From Balneolaceae bacterium (GTDB taxonomy: Bacteria; Bacteroidota; Rhodothermia; Balneolales; Balneolaceae): a DNA stretch of 7,865 nucleotides. The position numbers were made by a program, and so were the translations under genes. Numbering within the stretch: position 1 is the stretch's first letter; every line of letters begins with the position of its first letter. The stretch lies in assembly GCA_003555185.1 (NCBI GenBank), contig PWFZ01000234.1, positions 1 to 7,865 on the forward strand, read 5' to 3'. Below are positions 1 to 5,520 of the stretch, piece after piece. The notes under the pieces were generated by a model, which ran no database searches, was not told where the DNA came from, and worked only from the letters and a program-made list of their open reading frames with translations.

Positions 1-791
1 CCGTGCAGATTTGTCCAGATAACTCCGGTTTCCGGATGAGTTGCCATTCCCTGGATATTTCTTAATCCATAGGCAAAAATTTCATCCAGGCCTTCTTCTC
101 CAACAAAAGGATTGTCTTCAGGGACGCTTCCGTCATCATGAAGGCGAAACAGGTTTCCGTTTGAATTGGTAATATCCTGTGCCGTGTCCATCGCTCCCCG
201 GTCACCGATAGAAAAATAGAGGTACCCATCTCCATCAAACCCGATACGGCTGCCAAAATGCTGGCCCGCATTGGAAAACACATTTCCGGTATATATTTCT
301 TCGTGGTTAACCAATTCGTATCCCTCAAGTTGTGCCCTCATAATGGAGGTGGCAGCCCCGCCATCACCCGCTTTAGAAAAACTCAGGTAAATCCACCCGT
401 TATTCTCGTAATCAGGATGAAGTTCAATATCCAAAAGTCCGCCCTGGCCACGGGCAACAACATCCGGTGTACCGGAGATTGGCTCCCCCCTTAATTCGCC
501 ATTCTCTACAATTCTAAGATCTCCATCTCGCTCGGTAATTAAAACAGTACCGTTTGGCAAAAATGCCATTCCCCAGGGGACATCCAAACCTGAAACAACC
601 GTTTCAACTCTAAAATCCAGTTTTTCAGATTCATGAACTTCTCCCTCAGCGGAAGGCTCGGGAAAGTAGTTAATTTCATCATTTGTCGGGGGTTCTTCAT
701 CTGGTATATCAGAAGAAGGCACATCTGTTGAACATGCGATTATAAAAATCATCATGACCAAAAAAGGTAAGTACTTAATTTTACGCATCAT
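1..791 (-). CDS. PQQ-dependent sugar dehydrogenase, lipoprotein (partial; C-terminus beyond window start)
   Basis: Soluble-glucose-dehydrogenase/YliI-type beta-propeller that oxidises aldose sugars with PQQ outside the cytoplasm. The reading frame is open from 791 to base 1 (263 residues) without a stop; relatives are usually about 350-450 residues, so roughly a third is missing. Visible: a short hydrophobic signal ending in lipobox IIAC (Cys20), a Pro/Glu/Ser-rich linker (about 21-55), the family opening motif VPWGMAFLPNG (71-81) followed by ITER, GQGGLLDI, GQHFG with the expected catalytic His178, IGDRG, and YGLRNIQG with the Arg244-Asn245 pair expected to contact PQQ. The last motif differs from the usual YGHRNPQG, and TNLHG replaces the usual EHG-type motif. 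In-frame ATGs lie at 800, 797, 791 and 788; 791 is chosen because AAAGAG at 806-801 is then 9 bases away. The family call is strong; the sugar substrate and real PQQ use are inferred. It may be co-transcribed with the LEA gene upstream (175-base gap) or have its own promoter. Confidence 0.88.
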   Translation of the reverse strand, partial: MMRKIKYLPFLVMMIFIIACSTDVPSSDIPDEEPPTNDEINYFPEPSAEGEVHESEKLDFRVETVVSGLDVPWGMAFLPNGTVLITERDGDLRIVENGELRGEPISGTPDVVARGQGGLLDIELHPDYENNGWIYLSFSKAGDGGAATSIMRAQLEGYELVNHEEIYTGNVFSNAGQHFGSRIGFDGDGYLYFSIGDRGAMDTAQDITNSNGNLFRLHDDGSVPEDNPFVGEEGLDEIFAYGLRNIQGMATHPETGVIWTNLH

Positions 792-800
792 ATTCATCAT

Positions 801-806
801 CTCTTT
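801..806 (-). promoter_or_regulatory. Shine-Dalgarno-like AAAGAG of the sugar dehydrogenase gene
   Basis: AAAGAG on the minus strand abuts a cluster of four in-frame ATG codons (800, 797, 791, 788). The gap is 0 bases to the first, 3 to the second, 9 to the third and 12 to the fourth, which favours 791 as the true start. All choices leave the signal peptide intact, so only the first few residues are uncertain. Confidence 0.45.
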
Positions 807-938
807 TTAATTTGAAATTTTAGTGGAACCAATGGATAAAAACATCATTCTCCTGAATTCTGTTCGAAGACTTAAGTTTAAAAATGAAACCAAGCCGTTA
901 CTTATGAATTAAGATGTTCTCCCCGAATAAAATAATAA

Positions 939-966
939 ATTATAACCAGTTAATTGTTTACAAGAA
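939..966 (-). promoter_or_regulatory. Possible promoter of the sugar dehydrogenase gene
   Basis: In the gap between the LEA stop and the dehydrogenase start, the minus strand has a perfect TATAAT (944-939), 16 bases downstream of TTCTTG (966-961), a poor -35 match. It would give a leader of about 140 bases. The surrounding sequence is very AT-rich, so chance is a real possibility, and Bacteroidota-type sigma factors prefer TAnnTTTG, which I do not see here. The rest of the 801-966 gap shows no gene or clear terminator. Confidence 0.22.
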
Positions 967-1818
967 TCAATCCAATTGATATACACCCTCTAAATCAAAG
1001 GGCAATTCTTGATCATCTGAAAACCCTTCTAAATCGGCAGAAATCTGTGCCGACCCTCTGAGTTTATAGTTAAATTCCTTTTTCCCTCCCATAATATCCA
1101 GCATGGCTGATCCCATTTGTGCTGTATTTAAACGAATAGGTATAACAATGGTTTTATTTTCTGATCCGGAAATATCTATTCTCTCTTCCAATTCTGTGTC
1201 CAGCCAGTTTCTGCCATTTACATCCAATATATATTTTGCTCCGGAAAGGGCAATCCCGAAAAAGTTCGGGTTCGATACCCGAAAAGTAGCTTCAACATCC
1301 GCTCCGGAAAACGACATACTTTTCACCTCCATTCCTCCAAACCTGATACTCGGTGGCTTGGGAATAGGTAAAACTCCTGAAGCTTCTACCGGTACACTTC
1401 GTGACCCAAATGCAGACATATCAAAAGCAACTTCGGTGGAAAGCTTATATGATAGACTGTCTTGCCGGGCCAGGGAACCAAATGTTTGGTACAATTCAGA
1501 AAATTTCATAGAGACCGGCACTTGAATTACGCTTTTAGACTCCTTCCCGATGGAGATGGCTTCTTCCTGTGTGCCGGTAAGGAATGACTGATCATTAATA
1601 AAAAACTCATAAGAATATCCTTCTGCGTTCACACCCATTGAGTTCGGGTTGGTAACATCAAAATCAAACAGGAGGGTTACACCATCAAACGAAATATTCT
1701 GGATGGAAACATTAGAGAACTCAACATCCGGCTCTTGAATATCCGTTAGCCCTCTTATTGTACTACAACTGATGAACAAAAGGGAAAGAGAGAGAAACAG
1801 TAAAATCTTTTTTGTCAT
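967..1818 (-). CDS. LEA type 2 (LEA14-like) lipoprotein with two WHy domains
   Basis: 283-residue protein with a lipoprotein signal: MTKK, a hydrophobic stretch (5-16) and lipobox FISC with Cys18, followed by Ser, so probably lipid-anchored on the periplasmic side of an envelope membrane. The mature part is two copies of the WHy/LEA type 2 beta-sandwich fold: about 36-150, with the signature VTNPNSMGV (55-63), and about 160-280, with VSNPNFFGI (181-189). The same Asn-Pro-Asn-x-x-Gly motif at equivalent points shows an internal duplication. LEA14-like proteins are tied to desiccation and stress tolerance in plants and are common as lipoproteins in Bacteroidota; the bacterial role is not established, so none is assigned here. 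The ATG at 1818 has no clear Shine-Dalgarno, which is common in this group, but the signal peptide begins right there. It is divergent from the PNPOx-like gene across a 144-base gap. Confidence 0.85.
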   Translation of the reverse strand: MTKKILLFLSLSLLFISCSTIRGLTDIQEPDVEFSNVSIQNISFDGVTLLFDFDVTNPNSMGVNAEGYSYEFFINDQSFLTGTQEEAISIGKESKSVIQVPVSMKFSELYQTFGSLARQDSLSYKLSTEVAFDMSAFGSRSVPVEASGVLPIPKPPSIRFGGMEVKSMSFSGADVEATFRVSNPNFFGIALSGAKYILDVNGRNWLDTELEERIDISGSENKTIVIPIRLNTAQMGSAMLDIMGGKKEFNYKLRGSAQISADLEGFSDDQELPFDLEGVYQLD

Positions 1819-1869
1819 GGGTAAGTATTATGTAAGAATGGAATTCAATTCCGATTTTATTTTGTTGGA

Positions 1870-1909
1870 GTACCACGTATTAAACGAAAGATAGAGATTT
1901 AACGTGTAC
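1870..1909. promoter_or_regulatory. Imperfect inverted repeat in divergent intergenic region
   Basis: Left arm GTACCACGTATTAAA (1870-1884) and right arm TTTAACGTGTAC (1898-1909) pair over 12 bases if one and two extra bases in the left arm are bulged out; 13 bases separate them. It lies between the divergently transcribed LEA lipoprotein (start 1818) and PNPOx-like gene (start 1963), where an operator would be expected. A second, smaller inverted repeat, GGAATTCAATTCC, lies at 1840-1852 just upstream of the LEA start. Neither has a following T tract suited to termination. The regulatory role is a guess. Confidence 0.22.
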
Positions 1910-1962
1910 AATGAATTATCATAATGGTTTCAATCGATAATGAATTCTAATATTGAGGTAAA

Positions 1963-2541
1963 ATGCTCATAAATGCCAGTGACACTCCCGAAACTGCCTT
2001 TAAGAAAGTTAATGATGAACTGAAAAGCGCCATCGTTAATAAACATCACAAATTCCGGTTTTTCTCCCTTGCTACCGTGAATAACAACATCCCCCATACC
2101 CGAATGGTGGTCATGCGTTCATTTTATGACGATTGCACCTTTGAACTTTACACGGATCAAAGAGCTCAGAAAATAAATCACTTGTCTAAAAATCCCAATG
2201 CAACAGCGCTGTTTTGGGATCCATCCAAAAATGTGCAGGTTCGAATGCAGTGCAACGCAACAATTCATCATCAAAACGAGAGAGCTAAAAAAGTGTGGCA
2301 AACAATTCAGGGAGCTGCAAAAAAAGCCTACACCCAGCTTGTAGAACCCGGGTTACCCATAGCTAGTCCAAAAGATGCTCATAAGTGGCCGAATGAAAAG
2401 ACAGATAATCATTTTGCGATTATTCAATGTATTCCGTGGCAAATTCGGGTTTTACAGCTCAATAAATCGGAACACCTGGCGCTTGTTTTTCAGAACAATC
2501 CAATATCCAACAAATGGGAAGGCAACTGGATTGCACCTTAA
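1963..2541 (+). CDS. Pyridoxamine 5'-phosphate oxidase superfamily, FMN-binding protein
   Basis: 192-residue cytosolic protein without a signal peptide. The split-barrel FMN-binding fold is shown by FFSLATV (33-39), HTRMVVMR (45-52), YTDQRAQK (63-70) and VQVRMQ (91-96), which match the order of the FMN-phosphate and flavin-contacting motifs of PdxH and of the Alr4036-like group. The start at 1963 has GAGG at 1955-1958, 4 bases upstream, one of the clearer Shine-Dalgarno sites in the window. It is shorter than E. coli PdxH (218), and the C-terminal signature differs: PdxH ends in Trp then RLAP, this one ends WEGNWIAP, and the substrate-binding Arg-Leu-His triplet (Arg197/His199 in E. coli) appears as Ser-Glu-His (169-171). 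It is therefore safer to call it a flavin-dependent oxidase/reductase-like protein of unknown substrate than to name it PdxH. It reads toward the M20 gene 135 bases downstream; I see no terminator between them. Confidence 0.82.
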   Translation: MLINASDTPETAFKKVNDELKSAIVNKHHKFRFFSLATVNNNIPHTRMVVMRSFYDDCTFELYTDQRAQKINHLSKNPNATALFWDPSKNVQVRMQCNATIHHQNERAKKVWQTIQGAAKKAYTQLVEPGLPIASPKDAHKWPNEKTDNHFAIIQCIPWQIRVLQLNKSEHLALVFQNNPISNKWEGNWIAP

Positions 2542-2676
2542 AACATGGCTGAACTGATATGGACCGAGCCACATACAGGATAATTTCCGTCCTCTATAAT
2601 TAGCCATTCACGTTGTGAAACTCTAAATTCCAACCACAAAAAAAGAACGTTAACACGTATAGAATCCATATAATAG

Positions 2677-4050
2677 ATGTCAGACTCTCAAAAATATATT
2701 GACGACAACATTGACGCTTTTCAAGAACAGCTTTTTGATCTTTTACGAATTCCCAGTGTAAGCACGAATCCAACCCGGAAACCGGATGTGCTTAAAGCCG
2801 CAGAATTCCTGATCGACCAGCTAAAGAAAATTGGTTTAGACGATGTGACTCTTCACAAAACAAAGGGACATCCAATCATCACGGCACAAAAAATTACGGA
2901 TGATAGCAAACCAACCGTGCTGATTTATGGGCACTATGATGTTCAACCACCGGATCCTGAAGAATTATGGGATACTCCTCCTTTTGAGCCAACGGTAAAA
3001 AACGGTCGCGTGTACGCCCGTGGAGCAAGTGATGATAAAGGTCAGTCGTTTACACATATAAAGTCTGTTGAATCTTTCTTAAAAACAGGAACCGATTTAC
3101 CTGTTAACGTTAAATTTATTCTTGAAGGGGAAGAAGAGATTGGATCACCTAATCTGATCCCGTTTATTGAAGAGAATAAAGATTTGCTCGAATGCGACAT
3201 GGTACTGATATCTGACACCGCCATGTTCGGGGAAGATCAGCCATCCATTACCTACGGCCTGCGTGGACTCGCATATATGGAAATTCATGTAACCGGACCC
3301 AATCGCGATCTTCATTCCGGTGTGTATGGCGGAGCCGTTGAAAATCCGGTTAATGTACTCACCGAAATTATCGCACAGCTGAAAGACAAAGATGGCGTAA
3401 TTCAGATTGAAGGGTTTTATGACGATGTGGAGCCGATGACTCCCGAAATGAGAGAAGCGTACAAAAAGCTTCCCCATGATGACGAACCATACAAAAAGGA
3501 CCTGCAACTAGAAGCTCTGCATGGAGAAAAAGGGTACTCCACACTCGAACGCGCCTCTGCTCGTCCAACGCTGGATGTAAATGGTATTTGGGGTGGCTAC
3601 CAAAAAGCAGGAGCCAAAACCGTGCTTCCCGGAAAAGCCGGGGCAAAAGTTAGTATGCGATTGGTGCCGGATCAGGATCCCGAAAAAATTGCCGAGTTGT
3701 TTGAAAAGCACGTAAAATCACTGGCTCCGGATACCGTAACTGTAGACGTTGTTCCCCATCACGGTGGACACCCCGTTGTGATTGACCTTAACTATTACGG
3801 ACTTAAAGCAGCCGCTCAGGCTTTCGAAGACGTTTACGAAAAGAATGTTCTTTTCGCTCGTGAAGGTGGAAGTATCCCAATCGTAGCTGACTTCAAAAAA
3901 ATCCTGGGAGTCAACTCTATCCTGATGGGCTTTGGCTTAACCCGCGATGCTCTTCACTCACCGAATGAAAGTTTTTCACTGAAAGATTTTCACAGAGGCA
4001 TTAAAACATCGGCGAGATTCTTTGAGATTCTGCCTGACTTTAAGGAGTAA
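2677..4050 (+). CDS. M20 family metallo-dipeptidase (carnosinase-like)
   Basis: 457-residue cytosolic zinc dipeptidase; size and layout match the M20 dipeptidase/CNDP group. The di-metal site is complete: YGHYD gives metal ligand His86 and catalytic-site Asp88; RGASDDKG gives bridging Asp119; EGEEEIGS gives catalytic Glu153 and ligand Glu154; LISD gives Asp180; ALHSPNE gives His427. His213 in DLHSG is the usual dimer-domain His that reaches the partner active site. The lid/dimerisation domain spans roughly 195-370. The N-terminus (YIDDNIDAFQ..LLRIPSVST) begins where relatives begin, supporting the ATG at 2677, though there is no Shine-Dalgarno and a TATAAT-like string sits just upstream. The enzyme should hydrolyse dipeptides or similar amides in peptide turnover; exact substrates cannot be read from sequence. 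The 135-base stretch upstream holds no gene that I can see. The gene converges on panD, with a shared hairpin between. Confidence 0.93.
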   Translation: MSDSQKYIDDNIDAFQEQLFDLLRIPSVSTNPTRKPDVLKAAEFLIDQLKKIGLDDVTLHKTKGHPIITAQKITDDSKPTVLIYGHYDVQPPDPEELWDTPPFEPTVKNGRVYARGASDDKGQSFTHIKSVESFLKTGTDLPVNVKFILEGEEEIGSPNLIPFIEENKDLLECDMVLISDTAMFGEDQPSITYGLRGLAYMEIHVTGPNRDLHSGVYGGAVENPVNVLTEIIAQLKDKDGVIQIEGFYDDVEPMTPEMREAYKKLPHDDEPYKKDLQLEALHGEKGYSTLERASARPTLDVNGIWGGYQKAGAKTVLPGKAGAKVSMRLVPDQDPEKIAELFEKHVKSLAPDTVTVDVVPHHGGHPVVIDLNYYGLKAAAQAFEDVYEKNVLFAREGGSIPIVADFKKILGVNSILMGFGLTRDALHSPNESFSLKDFHRGIKTSARFFEILPDFKE

Positions 4051-4066
4051 GGCAGAAATATTAGGT

Positions 4067-4106
4067 AAAAAAAGACCCGTCAGGTTTTTGAAAACCTGAC
4101 GGGTCT
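4067..4106 (-). terminator. Intrinsic terminator of the panC-panD operon, possibly bidirectional
   Basis: A perfect 16-base inverted repeat, AGACCCGTCAGGTTTT (4073-4088) and AAAACCTGACGGGTCT (4091-4106), is separated by only two bases, so the folded hairpin would have about 14-15 pairs with a tiny loop. Read on the minus strand it is followed directly by seven T (complement of 4067-4073), a textbook terminator for panD, whose stop is at 4134. Read on the plus strand it follows the M20 stop but has only a broken T-rich tail, so termination in that direction should be weaker. Confidence 0.85.
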
Positions 4107-4133
4107 ATCTATATCTATAAAAGGGATTTCCTA

Positions 4134-4541
4134 TTACTCTACTAATCCGTTATCTAATCCATATTTCTGTCCGTGGGTTACTTCGTCCAGAATATCTTTA
4201 GGATTATTATTCTCATCTACAACAACCACTGTAGGTTTGTAATTTTTTGCTTCTTCGGGGGTCATCTCGGCGTAAGCCATTACAATCACACGGTCATCAA
4301 CCTGTGTCAGCCGGGCAGCGGCACCATTCATACAGCAGATACGACTCCCTCTCTCTCCGGGAATGGTATACGTTTCGAGTCTTGAACCATTGGTAATATT
4401 TACAACCTGCACTTTTTCGTACGGTAATAAATCTGCCAGTTCAAGCAGTTCTTCATCAATGGTAATACTGCCTTCGTACATCAAATTCGCTTCAGTTACC
4501 CGCATTTGATGCAGCTTCGATTTAAACATGGAAAGTTTCAT
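4134..4541 (-). CDS. panD: Aspartate 1-decarboxylase precursor
   Basis: Pyruvoyl enzyme that converts L-aspartate to beta-alanine for pantothenate and CoA synthesis. At 135 residues it is close to E. coli PanD (126) and aligns by eye without gaps over the first part: Lys9, the self-cleavage pair Gly24-Ser25 in YEGSITID, Arg54, Thr57 and Tyr58 in RLETYTI, and Asn72 in MNGAAA all fall at the E. coli numbering. Cleavage at Ser25 would make the small beta chain and the pyruvoyl-bearing alpha chain. The gap-free numbering fixes Met1 at 4541 rather than Met5. AAAGAG (4549-4544) lies only 2 bases upstream of the start. It sits 11 bases after panC and ends before a strong terminator, so it is the last gene of the operon. 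The C-terminal tail from about 112 is longer than in E. coli. Bacteria with this PanD type need PanZ or mature it spontaneously; no PanZ is visible here. Confidence 0.97.
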   Translation of the reverse strand: MKLSMFKSKLHQMRVTEANLMYEGSITIDEELLELADLLPYEKVQVVNITNGSRLETYTIPGERGSRICCMNGAAARLTQVDDRVIVMAYAEMTPEEAKNYKPTVVVVDENNNPKDILDEVTHGQKYGLDNGLVE

Positions 4542-4552
4542 AACTCTTTGGC

Positions 4553-5434
4553 TTACAATTCAATCAAAATATTGTCAATTAACCGGGTTTCCCCTAGATA
4601 GACGGCTCCGGCAATGATATATTCACTGCCCTTTGATAACACAGGAACCGGTTGGAGCGTTTTTTTATCAAACACATTAAGATAATCAATTTCCAACCCT
4701 TTTGCCTCAAGCTCGCTTTTTTGATGATCCAAAAGCAACTTCGGAGTATCCACTCCCGACATCACCTGCGATTCAATATAGTGTAATGCACGATATAAAC
4801 TTGGTGCAATAACCCGTTCATTCTCATCCAAATACATATTCCGACTACTCAGAGCCAGTCCATCATTTGCCCTTACAATCGATGCACACAGTATTTCAAT
4901 ATCGTGGTTAAACTCATGCACCATCTGCCTGATAATTTGAACCTGCTGAATATCTTTTTGTCCAAATACAGCCACATCGGGCTTTATGATGTTGAACAGT
5001 TTGTTAACAATCAGTAAAATTCCCTCAAAGAATCCGGGGCGGCTTCCTCCACACATGTGGTTATTAAGCTCTTCAACAGTGATGTTCAGGTAATTCTTTT
5101 CATCATACACCTCTCCACGATCCGGGACAAACACGATACTCACCCCTTCTTGTTCACAATCCTTAATATCCGACTCCACTTGACGCGGGTAGCTATCATA
5201 GTCTTCATTCGGCCCAAACTGGGTGGGATTTACAAAAATAGAAACTACAACAGCATCAGATTTTTCCCGTGCGTGTTGAATTAGAGAAAGGTGCCCTGCA
5301 TGGAGAGCGCCCATGGTAGGAACAAATCCGATTTTTTTACCGGACTTTTTCAGCTTATCAATTTCAGAACGTACATCTTTAATTGTCGTGCAAACAATGG
5401 TAGTACGTTGTGTTGCCGTTTTATTGTCACTCAT
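4553..5434 (-). CDS. panC: Pantoate--beta-alanine ligase (pantothenate synthetase)
   Basis: ATP-dependent ligase joining pantoate and beta-alanine through a pantoyl-adenylate, in the cytosol. The 293-residue length is normal for the family. Nucleotidyltransferase motifs are in order: [14 protein letters not shown] (38-51) with His45 and His48 of Hx[20 protein letters not shown] (67-84) with Gln72; VFGQKDIQQ (156-164) with Lys160, Asp161 and Gln164; GLALSSRN (192-199) with Ser196 and Arg198, the KMSKS counterpart; and [12 protein letters not shown] (277-288) near the end. One oddity: the usually conserved RPGHF segment reads RPGFF (132-136), Phe at 135 replacing His. Other active-site residues are intact, so the enzyme should be functional. 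The N-terminus carries about 10 extra residues before the usual start region. It is followed by panD after 11 bases. Upstream, 63 bases separate it from the E2 gene and contain a terminator-like hairpin. Confidence 0.96.
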   Translation of the reverse strand: MSDNKTATQRTTIVCTTIKDVRSEIDKLKKSGKKIGFVPTMGALHAGHLSLIQHAREKSDAVVVSIFVNPTQFGPNEDYDSYPRQVESDIKDCEQEGVSIVFVPDRGEVYDEKNYLNITVEELNNHMCGGSRPGFFEGILLIVNKLFNIIKPDVAVFGQKDIQQVQIIRQMVHEFNHDIEILCASIVRANDGLALSSRNMYLDENERVIAPSLYRALHYIESQVMSGVDTPKLLLDHQKSELEAKGLEIDYLNVFDKKTLQPVPVLSKGSEYIIAGAVYLGETRLIDNILIEL

Positions 5435-5440
5435 TTTTTA

Positions 5441-5476
5441 AGAAAAAAGAAGCGACATAGTTTGGCTATGCCGCTT
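5441..5476 (-). terminator. Hairpin with T tract between the E2 gene and panC (terminator or attenuator)
   Basis: On the minus strand, AAGCGGCATAG (5476-5466) pairs with CTATGTCGCTT (5460-5450) over 11 positions with one G-U pair and a five-base loop, then runs into CTTTTTTCT. The shape and T tract fit intrinsic termination after the E2 stop at 5498. The hairpin ends only about 15 bases before the panC ATG, so no full promoter fits between them. Transcripts reaching panC must pass this hairpin or start inside it. Confidence 0.68.
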
Positions 5477-5491
5477 TCAAATTAAAAAGAA

Positions 5492-5520
5492 AGGCTATCA
5501 GATTGCCCGGTTCGGGTCAA
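5492..5520 (-). promoter_or_regulatory. Possible panC-panD promoter overlapping the E2 stop
   Basis: The minus strand has TTGACC (5520-5515), one mismatch from TTGACA, then 17 bases, then TAGCCT (5497-5492), a weak -10. Also readable as the Bacteroidota arrangement: TTTG followed 20 bases later by TAGCCTTT, a partial match to TAnnTTTG. Transcription would begin near 5485, upstream of the hairpin at 5476-5450, placing that hairpin in the leader. Because the -35 lies inside the E2 coding end, its sequence is also constrained by the protein, so this is weak evidence. Confidence 0.22.

Noticed and set aside
2567..2594. Possible small hairpin (AGGA...TCCT) after the PNPOx-like gene as a terminator
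   Set aside because: The stem is about four pairs with a nine-base loop and no T tract; too weak to call.
1870..2660. Repeated ACACGT/CACGTAT strings upstream of both plus-strand genes (1874-1880, 1902-1909 on the opposite strand, 2653-2660)
   Set aside because: The shared core is only 6-7 bases in AT-rich spacers, with different contexts and distances to the starts; chance is sufficient.
2669..2674. Perfect TATAAT two bases before the M20 ATG, hinting at a leaderless transcript or a later start
   Set aside because: There is no -35 element at a proper distance (TTAACA lies only 13 bases upstream), and the protein N-terminus matches relatives from the first Met, so the start should not move.
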